Assembly (NCBI RefSeq): GCF_001570605.1
Contig: NZ_BBXG01000006.1
Span: forward strand, 62,001-126,000
Direction of reading: 5' to 3'
Length of the DNA stretch: 64,000 nt
Origin: Herbidospora cretacea
Lineage (GTDB): Bacteria > Actinomycetota > Actinomycetes > Streptosporangiales > Streptosporangiaceae
The notes beneath the pieces were generated by a model. It was not told the DNA's origin. It saw only the letters and a list, made by a program, of their open reading frames with translations, and did not search any database. The position numbers and the translations under genes are program-made. The first letter of the stretch is position 1. Each line of letters opens with the position of its first letter. Below are positions 46,240 to 54,638 of the stretch, piece by piece.

Positions 46240-46248
46240 TTATCCACA
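46240..46248 (+). promoter_or_regulatory. isolated DnaA box
   Basis: TTATCCACA matches the classic DnaA-box consensus exactly (TTATNCACA), in an AT-richer stretch 53 bases before comEA. A single box cannot be an origin; it could titrate DnaA, tie this promoter to replication, or be chance. Confidence 0.4.
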
Positions 46249-46300
46249 GACTTGCGAGCTGTGCGGGCGGGATCATTGTGTGAGGCTTTACCTTCTCCGG

Positions 46301-47203
46301 GTGCGTAGCAGGGAGCGGGAAAGTCGCCAGGCCGTGGCGCAGGCGCGTCTCAACCAGATCGTCGATCGGCCGCCGCCTTCTTTCGGGGCCGATCAGCCTC
46401 TGCCCAAATATCCGGTGCATTCGGAATCCAGAGCGCCACGACCTGCGAGACCTCGGGGCCGGGACCCTTACCAGCCCGAGCAGCCGACCGATCTCCGAGA
46501 CGGCGCGTCGTCGTTGGTGCCCGGTGGCATTCCGCCCTCGTTCGGAAAGGCGCCGCCGTTGTCGAGGTGGCCACTTCCCGACGAAGACGAGTTGGCAGAC
46601 GACCTCGACGGTCCGCTCGATCCCGGCCGCCGGGGCGTCAAAGGGCTGATCCTGGTGGGCGTTGTGGCCGCTCTGGTGGCGGTGTCCATCGCGATCTGGA
46701 CGCGTCCACGTGAGGAGCCGCTGGCAGCGCCCACTCCCATGACCGGGTCATCAGTCGCGCCTTCACCATCGCGATCGGCTCCTGCAACGGCCGAGGTGAC
46801 GATCTACGTGACGGGCAAGGTCAGGCGGCCGGGGGTGATCGCTCTGCCCCTCGGGTCGCGCGTGGTCGACGCGATCATGGCGGCGGGCGGGCTCAAGAAG
46901 GACGCCGATCCCGGTGGGCTGAACCTTGCCCGTCGGGTGATCGACGGGGAGCAGATCGCCGTGGGAGAGCCAGGGGCGGCGGCCGCTGCGCCGGCAGTGG
47001 CTGCGGAGTCGGGGGTGGTCAGTCTCAACACGGGCACGGTCGAACAGCTCGACCAATTGCCCGGCGTGGGGGAGGTGCTGGCGCAACGGATCGTCGAATA
47101 TCGGGACACCAACGGTGGCTTCCAAAGCATCGAGCAATTACGCGAGGTGGAGGGAATCGGAGAGGCGAAGTTCGCCGACCTGAAGGACCAGGTCACGCTG
47201 TGA
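46301..47203 (+). CDS. comEA: ComEA family helix-hairpin-helix DNA-binding protein
   Basis: A protein of about 300 residues. A Pro/Arg-rich cytoplasmic N-terminus (to about 110) is followed by one membrane helix (GLILVGVVAALVAVSIAIW), a Pro/Ser linker, an SLBB domain (TIYVTGKVRRPGVIALPLGS) and a C-terminal ComEA helix-hairpin-helix pair (LDQLPGVGEVLAQRIVEYRD, LREVEGIGEAKFADLKD). It binds incoming DNA outside the membrane and hands it to ComEC. The start is uncertain: GTG 46301 is chosen, but the frame stays open to 46226. Confidence 0.88.
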   Translation: MRSRERESRQAVAQARLNQIVDRPPPSFGADQPLPKYPVHSESRAPRPARPRGRDPYQPEQPTDLRDGASSLVPGGIPPSFGKAPPLSRWPLPDEDELADDLDGPLDPGRRGVKGLILVGVVAALVAVSIAIWTRPREEPLAAPTPMTGSSVAPSPSRSAPATAEVTIYVTGKVRRPGVIALPLGSRVVDAIMAAGGLKKDADPGGLNLARRVIDGEQIAVGEPGAAAAAPAVAAESGVVSLNTGTVEQLDQLPGVGEVLAQRIVEYRDTNGGFQSIEQLREVEGIGEAKFADLKDQVTL

Positions 47204-47757
47204 CAAATCCATCTATTGTTCGTATGACTGAATCGTATTCCTTTATGCCCCCTGGTGTTCTCTGATCGCCCTGCTGATGGGGCCGTAGGCGTCGAGCAGT
47301 GGGCTGGGCCTTGTGCAGCCATGTGATGCTGCGTTGACAATTCGCTTTGTTTGTAGGTGGCCAGCAAGCCTGTCTATTGCACCGTTCTTTTTCCGTCACA
47401 GCTGGGCTCGTGGTTGAGAGGGTTTCATAGTCGTCTCGGGTCGACGTCGGGCTGTTGCGCATCAAGAGGAGCCGCTGCTCCTTTGTCTCTCCTCGTTGGT
47501 GGACCGGTCTTTGGGTGGAGGAGGCCATTTGTCGCCGCCGCTACCCATCGTCGGCCGCGAGGCCGCCGCCCGCGCTCATGCCGCCGACGGCGATCTTCCT
47601 TAGGCCGGTGTCGGCGAAGCCGGCGCAGCACGGTGGAAGTTACGAGCCCTGGTGCAAAGAACGGAGTTCTAGTGAGTAGCCGGTTCTGTCGAAGTCGTGG
47701 CTGGCTATCTGTCATCCTCACGACGAACCGGCAGTCCCCACCGGAGGTCGGCTTCTG
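47204..47757. other. spacer between comEA and comEC
   Basis: 550 bases without a supported gene; in many actinobacteria comEC follows comEA closely. The first 200 bases are AT-richer than average. A plus-strand frame (47357-47758) ends on the comEC start but is Arg/Ser-rich and lacks any recognised domain. No hairpin terminator is clear after comEA. Confidence 0.5.
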
Positions 47758-50100
47758 ATGGGCGCTCGGCTGAAGCTCGAACTGGTCGAGGGGCTGAGAA
47801 CCAGGGTTCAGCAGCGGAGGGATCGGTATCGTCCCAAGCGGCCTGACGCCGACGACGAGGTCGTCCCGCCACCGGCCAATGTCTGGCAGGGTCACTCTGT
47901 CGAGTTGGTCGTCCCCGCCGTGGTCGCCTGGCTGGCCGCGCTCTTCCTGATCGGGTTGCCTGCCTGGGCCTCCTTCCTCGCCGCCGGTGTCTTCTGCCTC
48001 GTCGCGCTGACCAAAAGGAGGATGCTCGTCGCGGCCGCCATCGCGGGCTGTGCCGTCTCGGTCATCGTCGGGATCAAGGTCCATGGCGTCACCTCAGGTC
48101 CGCTGGCCGCCATGGCGGAGCGGAACGCCACCGTCTCCGCGGAACTGGTCATCGCCGCCGACCCGCGCGCCAAAGGAGACCTCGTCTTCGTCGAGGCCCA
48201 CGTCGTCACCGTCGACCGCCTCACGCTCGACGCCCCGGTGCTCGTCTTCGCCCGCGGCGACACCTGGCGCAGCCTGCTCCCCAGCCAGCGCGTGAGAGTC
48301 TCCGGCCGTCTCGGCGTCGCGGAGCCGGGGGAGTTGCTCGCGGCCGTCTTCATGGCCCGGGGCGAGCCGCAGATCCTCACGCCACCGTCGACTTCACATG
48401 GGCTGGCGGGCGTCATCAGGGCCGGTCTCCGCGAGGCCAGTTCCGTGCTCGGCCCGGCCGAACGCGGGCTCCTCCCCGGTCTGGTCGTCGGCGATGTGAC
48501 CAATCTCAGCGAAGACGTCAAGGCCGACTTCAAGACCGCCGGGCTCTCGCACCTCACGGCGGTCAGCGGGGCCAATCTCGCGATCATGGGTGGGGCGGTG
48601 CTGCTCCTGGGCCGGGCCGTCGGGCTCACGCTCGTCTGGCGGGCCGTGCTGGTCGTGCTCGCCATGGTTGCGTCCGCGTTCGTCGCGCGGTTCTCGCCCA
48701 GCGTGCTGCGTGCCCTCGTCATGGGGACCGTCGCCGCGCTCGCCCTCGGCGCCGGACGCCAGCGGGACGGCGTGTCCGCCCTCTCCGTCGCCGTGCTGCT
48801 GCTGTTGCTGTTCAACCCGGGGCTGGCCAGGGAGTACGGCTTCGCGCTCTCGGTGTGCGCCACCGCCGGCATCATCCTGCTGGCCCCCTGCTGGCGGGAT
48901 CGGATGGCCACCCGGATGCCGAAATGGTGCGCCGAGGCCATCGCGGTCCCGGCGGCGGCGCAGGTGGCGGTCACGCCGGTGCTGGTGCTCATGTCGGGGC
49001 AGATCGGGCTCGTCGCCATCCCCGCCAACCTGTTCGCCGGTCCCGCCGTCGCCCCGGCCACGATCCTCGGGTTCGTCGCCGCGATCATCGCGCCGATCAG
49101 CATGGATCTCGCTCAGCTCGTCACACGTCCGGCGGGGCTCGCCATCGGGTGGATCATCCTGGTCGCCGACCGGGCGGCCGACGTGCCGGCGGCGACCATC
49201 GGGTGGCCCGGCGGGCTGGTGGGGGTGGCGTTGCTCGTGCCGATCGGGGTCGCCCTGTGGCATCGCGGGGCCAGGCGGGTCAGTCTCGCCGTGGCGGGAG
49301 GGGTGCTGGTCGCGACGCTCGTGGCGGGGCCGGTGGTGTCCGGTTGGCCGCCCAGCGGGTGGCTCATGGTGATGTGTGACGTCGGGCAGGGTGATGCGAT
49401 CGTGCTCGACGCGGGGGACGGGAAGGGTGTCGTCGTGGACGCGGGGCCCGAGCCCGATCTCGTCGACGCGTGTCTCGATCGGCTCGGGATCGAGGCGGTG
49501 CCGCTGCTCGTGCTGACCCATCCGCACGCCGATCACATCGGCGGGCTCGCCGGCGTCTTGCGCGACCGGCAGGTGGGGGCCGTCGTGGTCAGCCCGCGCC
49601 GGGTCGCCATGCCGGAACTCGCCGCCCGCCGTGTCCCGGAATGGGTGGTCACGCCCGGTACCACCTGGAAGTTCGGCGAACTGGTGCTCACCGTGGTCTC
49701 GCCCGCGCCGGACGCGCCGCCCAAGGGCGCGGGTGAGGGGGCGGTGCTGAACAACGCCAGTGTGGTGCTCCATGCCAAGTGGCCCGGGACGTCGGCGCTG
49801 CTCGCGGGTGACCTGGAGACCGAGGCGGAGTCCGCTCTCGTACGGATACTCCCGCAGGCCGACATCCTCAAGGTCCCCCACCACGGCAGCGCGCGCCAGG
49901 ACCCGGCCTTCCTGGCCGCCGCGCGTTCCCGGCTGGCGCTGATCAGCGTGGGCGCGGGAAACGACTACGGCCACCCCGCGACCTCGACGGTCGACACGCT
50001 GACCATGCTCGGCAACCGGATCCACCGCACCGACGTACAGGGGGACATAGCGGTCGTGACCAGGGAGGGCGTGCTGGCCGTGGTCGCGCGGGGGCCGTGA
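47758..50100 (+). CDS. comEC: ComEC/Rec2 family DNA-uptake channel
   Basis: A 780-residue polytopic protein. A short cytoplasmic N-terminus is followed by two helices and the DUF4131-like domain (to about 220), the Competence membrane domain with 8-10 helices (GLSHLTAVSGANLAIMGG motif near 265), and a C-terminal metallo-beta-lactamase domain with DVGQGDAIVLDAG, THPHADHIGGLAG near 585 and KVPHHGSARQD. It forms the channel for single-stranded DNA; the nuclease domain may degrade the other strand. ATG 47758 has GGAGG nine bases upstream. Overlaps holA. Confidence 0.93.
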   Translation: MGARLKLELVEGLRTRVQQRRDRYRPKRPDADDEVVPPPANVWQGHSVELVVPAVVAWLAALFLIGLPAWASFLAAGVFCLVALTKRRMLVAAAIAGCAVSVIVGIKVHGVTSGPLAAMAERNATVSAELVIAADPRAKGDLVFVEAHVVTVDRLTLDAPVLVFARGDTWRSLLPSQRVRVSGRLGVAEPGELLAAVFMARGEPQILTPPSTSHGLAGVIRAGLREASSVLGPAERGLLPGLVVGDVTNLSEDVKADFKTAGLSHLTAVSGANLAIMGGAVLLLGRAVGLTLVWRAVLVVLAMVASAFVARFSPSVLRALVMGTVAALALGAGRQRDGVSALSVAVLLLLLFNPGLAREYGFALSVCATAGIILLAPCWRDRMATRMPKWCAEAIAVPAAAQVAVTPVLVLMSGQIGLVAIPANLFAGPAVAPATILGFVAAIIAPISMDLAQLVTRPAGLAIGWIILVADRAADVPAATIGWPGGLVGVALLVPIGVALWHRGARRVSLAVAGGVLVATLVAGPVVSGWPPSGWLMVMCDVGQGDAIVLDAGDGKGVVVDAGPEPDLVDACLDRLGIEAVPLLVLTHPHADHIGGLAGVLRDRQVGAVVVSPRRVAMPELAARRVPEWVVTPGTTWKFGELVLTVVSPAPDAPPKGAGEGAVLNNASVVLHAKWPGTSALLAGDLETEAESALVRILPQADILKVPHHGSARQDPAFLAAARSRLALISVGAGNDYGHPATSTVDTLTMLGNRIHRTDVQGDIAVVTREGVLAVVARGP

Positions 50101-51083
50101 TGTGGCATGCTGCCGGGATGGGGAACGCCGCGCCGGTGACGCTCGTGTCGGGTGACGAGGAACTGCTCGCCGACCGGGCGGTCGCGTCGGTGGTCTCCGC
50201 CGTACGCGCCGAGGAGCCCACCGCCGAGGTCCACGATCTCACCGGGGGGAAGGTCGAGCCGGGCGAGCTGACCCGGCTGATGTCGCCCTCGCTGTTCGGC
50301 GACCGGTCGGTCGTGGTGATCCGCAACGCCCAGGACCTGTCGAAAGAGGTCATCACCGAGACGGTGAAGTACGCCGCCCATCCGTCCGACGACGTGACGC
50401 TCGTGCTGGTCCATCCGGGCGGGGTGAAGGGGAAGGCGCTGGTCGACGGGCTGAAGAAGTCCGGCGCGCAGGTCGTCACGGTGGCCAAGCTCACCAAAGC
50501 GGGCGAACGCATCGACTTCATCCGCAACGAGTTCCGCAACCTCGGCCGGGCGATCGCGCCCGCCGCCGCCCACGCCCTGCTCGACGCGGTCGGCAGCGAC
50601 CTGCGTGAGCTCGCGGCGGCGTGCAGCCAGCTCGCGTTCGACACCCAGGAGAAAACGGTCGGCGAGGCCGCCGTGGCCCGCTACCACCGGGGGCGGGCCG
50701 AGGTGAGCGGCTTCAACGTGGCCGACATGGCGGTCGAGGGCAAGCTCGCCGAAGCCCTGGAGCAGCTGCGCTGGGCGCTGTCGACGGGGGTGGCCCCGGT
50801 GCTCATCGTCAGTGCCCTGGCGGGTGGGCTGCGCAGCCTGGCGAAGGTGTCCGGCGCTCCGCGGAACGCCAACGAGAACCAGCTCGCCGGCCGGTTGGGC
50901 ATGCCACCCTGGAAGATCCGCAACGCCCGCCGCCAGCTCAACGGCTGGGGCCCCGAAGGGCTGTCCCGCGCCATCCAGGCGGTGGCGACGGCCGACGAAC
51001 AGGTCAAGGGCGGCGGAACCGACGCCGCCTACGCCCTGGAGAACACCGTCCAGACCGTCGTCCGCAGCCGGAACGGCCGCTGA
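50100..51083 (+). CDS. holA: DNA polymerase III subunit delta
   Basis: A 327-residue clamp-loader delta subunit. It begins with the domain TLVSGDEELLADRAVASVVS and continues with SLFGDRSVVVIRNAQDLSKE, GERIDFIRNEFRNLGRAIAP, LRELAAACSQLAFD and a C-terminal collar region NQLAGRLGMPPWKIRNARRQ. It opens the beta clamp during loading. ATG 50100 shares its A with the comEC stop (TGATG) and has GGGGG upstream; GTG 50097 and ATG 50118 are alternatives. comEC-holA coupling is conserved; rpsT normally follows but lies 9.7 kb away here. Confidence 0.92.
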   Translation: MWHAAGMGNAAPVTLVSGDEELLADRAVASVVSAVRAEEPTAEVHDLTGGKVEPGELTRLMSPSLFGDRSVVVIRNAQDLSKEVITETVKYAAHPSDDVTLVLVHPGGVKGKALVDGLKKSGAQVVTVAKLTKAGERIDFIRNEFRNLGRAIAPAAAHALLDAVGSDLRELAAACSQLAFDTQEKTVGEAAVARYHRGRAEVSGFNVADMAVEGKLAEALEQLRWALSTGVAPVLIVSALAGGLRSLAKVSGAPRNANENQLAGRLGMPPWKIRNARRQLNGWGPEGLSRAIQAVATADEQVKGGGTDAAYALENTVQTVVRSRNGR

Positions 51084-51091
51084 GCGGCGGC

Positions 51092-51556
51092 ATGCGCCGT
51101 CCGCCGATCCTGTTCCTGGACGTCGACGGCCCCCTGATCCCCTTCGGCGGCTGGCACCCCGCGAGGAACACCCACGTGCCCGAGGGCGCGAGCCCGCTGC
51201 TGGCCCGACTCGACCCCGGCCTGGGTCCCCGGCTCGCCGCCCTGCCCTGCGAACTGGTCTGGGCCACCACCTGGACGTCCCACGCCAACGACGTGATCGC
51301 CCCGGTCCTCGGCCTGCCCGGCCTCCCCTACGTCGACTGGCCGGACGCCGACCACTGGGGCGAACTCCACTGGAAGACCGCCCACCTGGTCGAGTGGGCA
51401 GAGGGCCGCCCCTTCGTCTGGGTCGACGACGAGACCACGGACCTCGACCGCCGCTGGATCGCCCGCCACCACCCCGCCGACGCCTTGATCCACACCGTCG
51501 ACCCTGCCACCGGTCTCACCGTCGCTGACCTGGACGTCATCCAGTCATGGCTGTAG
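51092..51556 (+). CDS. HAD-like domain protein
   Basis: A 154-residue protein with HAD motif I in LFLDVDGPLIPFGGW (nucleophile Asp and acid Asp two residues apart), ATTWTSHAND as motif II, and WVDDETTDLDRRW as motif IV. It lacks a clear cap domain. It resembles the actinobacterial HAD-domain proteins often called hypothetical phosphatases; substrate unknown. ATG 51092 comes 8 bases after holA, so co-transcription is likely. Confidence 0.82.
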   Translation: MRRPPILFLDVDGPLIPFGGWHPARNTHVPEGASPLLARLDPGLGPRLAALPCELVWATTWTSHANDVIAPVLGLPGLPYVDWPDADHWGELHWKTAHLVEWAEGRPFVWVDDETTDLDRRWIARHHPADALIHTVDPATGLTVADLDVIQSWL

Positions 51557-51705
51557 AAGCCGCCTCCTGGCTCGCCGAGATGGCCAGGCCAGGATCAGAC
51601 GACGGCGATCGGGAGGCCACTTCGGATCAACCCTGGCTCTGGCGGAGCGCCGGGTGCAAGGAGGCCGGCATCCGTTCGGCCAGGCTCAGACCGGCTCCGG
51701 CGTCA

Positions 51706-52401
51706 TCACGGCGTGGCCGAAGCCGCTGGTTCTGCTTCCAGGAAGACGCCGTCTCGTAGTTCCAGCACCCGGTCGGCCAAGGTGATCAAACTGGGGTCGT
51801 GGGTGGCCACGACCGCTGTGACGCCCTCGCTGCGGACCAGCGCCCGGATGAGCTGCATGATCTGACGGGCCGTCTGCGAGTCGAGCTGGCCCGTGGGCTC
51901 GTCCGCGATCAGCAGTTTCGGCCGGTTCGCCAGGGACCGGGCGAGCGCCACCCGCTGCTGCTGGCCGCCCGACAGCTCGTAGGGCCGCTGGTTGGCATGG
52001 GCCTCCAGGCCGACCAGCGCGAGCAGCGCCTTCACCCGTTCGTCCCGTTCGGCGGGGGCGGTGCGGCTCAGGCGCATGGGGACGCCCACGTTCTCCGCCG
52101 CCGACAGCACCGGGATCAGGCCGAACGACTGGAACACGAACCCGATCACGTCGCGCCGCAGCTCCAGCAGGCCCGCCTCGGGAAGGGCCGTGACCTCCTT
52201 TCCGTTGACGAAGACCCGGCCCTCGGTGGGCGCGTCGAGGCCTCCGAGCAGGTTGAGCAGGGTCGTTTTGCCCGACCCCGACCGGCCGCGGACGGCGACC
52301 AGTTCGCCGGGGGAGGCGGTGAAGGACACCCCCCGCAACGCCTCGACCCCGCGCGGGTAGACCTTCCGCAAGCTTTCGACCACAACAAGCGGTTCGCTCA
52401 T
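51706..52401 (-). CDS. ABC exporter ATP-binding protein (LolD/MacB type), downstream of the IS
   Basis: A 231-residue ABC ATPase: Walker [20 protein letters not shown]-loop [19 protein letters not shown], signature [19 protein letters not shown], Walker [16 protein letters not shown] and switch His in VVATHDPSL. This is the LolD/MacB/FtsE class that partners FtsX-type permeases. It is the last gene of the exporter operon but is cut off from the rest by the tnpB element. ATG 52401 keeps its own ribosome-binding site (GGAGAAG), which lies just outside the element. Confidence 0.93.
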   Translation of the reverse strand: MSEPLVVVESLRKVYPRGVEALRGVSFTASPGELVAVRGRSGSGKTTLLNLLGGLDAPTEGRVFVNGKEVTALPEAGLLELRRDVIGFVFQSFGLIPVLSAAENVGVPMRLSRTAPAERDERVKALLALVGLEAHANQRPYELSGGQQQRVALARSLANRPKLLIADEPTGQLDSQTARQIMQLIRALVRSEGVTAVVATHDPSLITLADRVLELRDGVFLEAEPAASATP

Positions 52402-52502
52402 CAAAACTTCTCCACTGGGGAAACCCGGTCCTTCAGGGCCGGGAGACGCGGCACGACAGCGCACCGTGTATGGGAACCATTACCTTCTGTTATGATTCGA
52501 AC

Positions 52503-53714
52503 GTGCGTACGGCTTACAAAGTTCGGCTCTGCCCCACCCCCGAACAGGCCGCGGTGCTGAACCGCACGTTCGGTTGTGTGCGCGTGGTGTGGAACCGAAC
52601 CTTGGCCTGGCGGCGCGCCCGCTACCACGGCGAATGTGTGAAGACGAACTTCACTCAGGCCAACGCGTATCTGACCGCGATGAAAGCCTTCGACGATCTG
52701 GCGTGGCTCAACGAGGTGTCCTCGGTTCCCCTCCACCAGGCGATCCGCCACCAGCAGGTCGCGTTCAGCAACTTCTTCGCCGACCGCGCCCGCCATCCGC
52801 GACACAAGTCCCGCAATGGGCGGCAGAGCGCCGAATACACCCGCTCGGGCTTCCGATGGCGCGACGGAACGCTGACCCTGGCCAAGATGAATGTCCCGCT
52901 GGCATTCGTCTGGTCCTGGCCCGACGTCGACCCCGCCGCACTCGACCCGACCACGGTGACCGTCTCGAAAGACCCTTGCGGACGCTGGTACGCGTCTCTC
53001 GCGATGGACGTAGCCGATCCGGAGCAGGCCCCGGCCGCGGGCGCGGCGGTCGGGGTGGACCTTGGTGTCACCGACTTCGCGGTCACGTCCGACGGCGAGA
53101 AGATCGCCAACCCGCGCCACCTGGCCAGGCGTGAGCGGAACCTGGCCCACTACCAGCGGCGCATGGCCCGCAAACAGCGAGGGTCGGCCAACCGCGGCGA
53201 GGCCAGGGCCAAGGTGGCCCGCGCCCACCGCAAGGTCGCCGCGGCCCGGGCCGACTTCCTGCACAAGACCAGCACCCGGCTGGTCCGCGACCACGACCTG
53301 ATCGTGATCGAAGACCTCAACGTGCGGGGAATGGTCGGCAACCGGCCCCTGGCCAAGGCGATCTCCGACTGCGGGTGGGGTGCCTTTCGCCGCATGCTGG
53401 AGTACAAGACCGCAAAGCACGGCCGTCGCCTGATCGTGGTCGACCGCTGGTTCCCCAGTTCCAAGACCTGCAGTGCGTGCGGGCACCTGCTCGCCTCGTT
53501 GTCCTTGAGCGCCCGGACGTGGCAGTGCCCGTCCTGCGGCACCCGGCATGACCGGGACGTCAACGCCGCGAAGAACATCCTGGCGGCAGGTCGTGCCGTG
53601 TCCGCCTGTGGAGCCGACGTCAGACATTCGGGGTCCTCCCGGGTGCGGTCGGCCGTGAAGCAGGAACCCCGGCCCGCGAGGGCCGGAGCCCCCGTCCTTC
53701 GGCGCGGGGAGTAG
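52503..53714 (+). CDS. tnpB: RNA-guided endonuclease TnpB (IS605 OrfB family)
   Basis: A 403-residue intact TnpB. The N-terminal HTH/wedge region starts RTAYKVRLCPTPEQAAVLNR. The RuvC-like nuclease has all three acids: Asp in GVDLGVTDF (about 186), Glu in IVIEDLNVRGM (about 270) and Asp in DRDVNAAKNI (about 352). The zinc ribbon is CSACGH and CPSCGT. GTG 52503 gives the family start. TnpB is a guide-RNA-directed DNA nuclease using an RNA from the element's right end. There is no tnpA, so movement would need one in trans. The gene runs opposite to the exporter operon. Confidence 0.94.
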   Translation: MRTAYKVRLCPTPEQAAVLNRTFGCVRVVWNRTLAWRRARYHGECVKTNFTQANAYLTAMKAFDDLAWLNEVSSVPLHQAIRHQQVAFSNFFADRARHPRHKSRNGRQSAEYTRSGFRWRDGTLTLAKMNVPLAFVWSWPDVDPAALDPTTVTVSKDPCGRWYASLAMDVADPEQAPAAGAAVGVDLGVTDFAVTSDGEKIANPRHLARRERNLAHYQRRMARKQRGSANRGEARAKVARAHRKVAAARADFLHKTSTRLVRDHDLIVIEDLNVRGMVGNRPLAKAISDCGWGAFRRMLEYKTAKHGRRLIVVDRWFPSSKTCSACGHLLASLSLSARTWQCPSCGTRHDRDVNAAKNILAAGRAVSACGADVRHSGSSRVRSAVKQEPRPARAGAPVLRRGE

Positions 53715-53718
53715 TCAA
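53600..53718 (+). ncRNA. candidate omega/reRNA scaffold at the TnpB right end
   Basis: By analogy with characterised TnpB systems, the guide RNA overlaps the 3' end of tnpB, ends at the element border and takes its guide from the flank beyond. Here the 3' 120 bases hold a GNRA-capped 7-bp hairpin (53669-53686) and a second stem (53690-53709), with the predicted guide starting at 53719 inside the exporter ATPase gene. The 5' limit is a guess. Confidence 0.4.
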
Positions 53719-54638
53719 TCGCCGTTCTCCTCACCAGCGCCGGCCGGCCACACCCCGATGTGGTCGCGCTCGAGTTCGAGCCGTACGCGCCGCTCCATCG
53801 CCAGCGCGTTCGTGAAGTCGCGGGGGAGCTGCAGGCGGCCCACCCGGTCGAGGACCGCGTACTCCTCGGCGATCACGTCGCCGTCCTCGGAGGTGCGGCG
53901 CAGGGTCTCGCTGGAGGTGCGGCCGTCGCGGATGCCGACCGTGCGGTCGACCTGCTCCGACACCAGGGGGTCGTGGGTCACGATCACGGCGGTCACGCCC
54001 AGTTCCCGGTTGGCCCGGCGCAGCGCGCCGAACACCTCTTCGGAGGTGTCGCTGTCGAGCTCGCCCGTGGGCTCGTCGGCCAGGATGACCTCGGGGGAGT
54101 TGGCCAGGGCCACCGCGATGGCCACCCGCTGCTGCTCGCCGCCGGACATCTGGCCCGGTCGCCGGGGCGCGCAGTCGGCGACGCCGAGCAGGTCGAGGAG
54201 CTCGTCGGCGCGGTCGCGGCCGGCCTTCTTCCCGGCCAGTTTCATGGGGAGCATGACGTTCTCGCGCGCGGTCAGATAGGGGAGCAGGTTGCGCGCGGTC
54301 TGCTGCCAGATGAAGCCGACGACCGAGCGGCGGTAGCGCAGCCGGTCCTTGGCCGTCATCGACAGCAGGTCCATCCCGGCCACCCGGGCCAGGCCCGCCG
54401 TAGGCACGTCCAAGCCTGACAGCACGTTCAGCAGGGTCGACTTGCCCGAGCCCGACGCGCCGACGATCGCGATCAGCTCACCCTTCTCGATCAGCAGGTC
54501 CAGGCCCTGGAGGGCGACGACCTCCACGCCCTCGGTCTTGTAGATGCGGACCAGGTTGTCGCACAGGATGTGGGCGTGCTCGCCGAACGCGGGCGCGCGC
54601 CGGGTCGCCTGGGCCTCCAGGTCGGACAGTGTGGTCAT
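53715..54638 (-). CDS. ABC exporter ATP-binding protein with C-terminal extension
   Basis: A 307-residue ATPase. Residues about 20-250 are a LolD/MacB-type ABC domain: Walker A GASGSGKSTLLNVLSGLD, Q-loop in FIWQQTARNLLPYL, signature MSGGEQQRVAIAVALANSP, Walker B VILADEPTGELDSDT, switch IVTHDPL. A 50-residue C-terminal extension (EEYAVLDRVGRLQLPRDFTN and following) is unusual for this class. Its TGA is formed by the terminal TCA of the IS right end read on this strand, so the last codon or codons may differ from the ancestor. ATG 54638 overlaps the permease stop (ATGA). Confidence 0.92.
   Translation of the reverse strand: MTTLSDLEAQATRRAPAFGEHAHILCDNLVRIYKTEGVEVVALQGLDLLIEKGELIAIVGASGSGKSTLLNVLSGLDVPTAGLARVAGMDLLSMTAKDRLRYRRSVVGFIWQQTARNLLPYLTARENVMLPMKLAGKKAGRDRADELLDLLGVADCAPRRPGQMSGGEQQRVAIAVALANSPEVILADEPTGELDSDTSEEVFGALRRANRELGVTAVIVTHDPLVSEQVDRTVGIRDGRTSSETLRRTSEDGDVIAEEYAVLDRVGRLQLPRDFTNALAMERRVRLELERDHIGVWPAGAGEENGD

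Larger units (their letters stand above)
45517..46300. other. non-coding region with tandem repeats before comEA
   Basis: A 780-base interval. It contains the promoter side of the isochorismatase gene, an inverted repeat (GCCTGGCT 45660-45667 with AGCCAGGC 45683-45690), two abutting tandem repeat blocks (listed separately), and a lower-GC stretch from 45950 to 46250 carrying a DnaA box. Frames open through the repeats on both strands are explained by the repeat units having no stops. Confidence 0.6.
52424..53718 (+). mobile_element. tnpB-only IS200/IS605 (IS1341-like) element
   Basis: An element of about 1.3 kb with no tnpA. Left-end hairpin CCCGGTCC-TTCA-GGGCCGGG (one T-G pair) at 52424-52443. 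Right-end hairpins are at 53669-53686 (CCGGCCC-GCGA-GGGCCGG) and 53690-53709 (CCCCG to CGGGG, also with a GTCCTTC loop region), followed by a terminal TCAA at 53715-53718, the cleavage tetranucleotide type known for IS608-like right ends. There are no inverted terminal repeats or target duplication, as expected. The exact left border (between 52414 and 52424) is not resolved. Confidence 0.8.

Noticed and set aside
45651-46247. Minus-strand frame running through the tandem repeats, and three plus-strand frames through the same tract
   Set aside because: Neither repeat unit contains a stop in these frames, so openness is automatic. No ribosome-binding site, start overlaps the DnaA box, and products are simple repeats.
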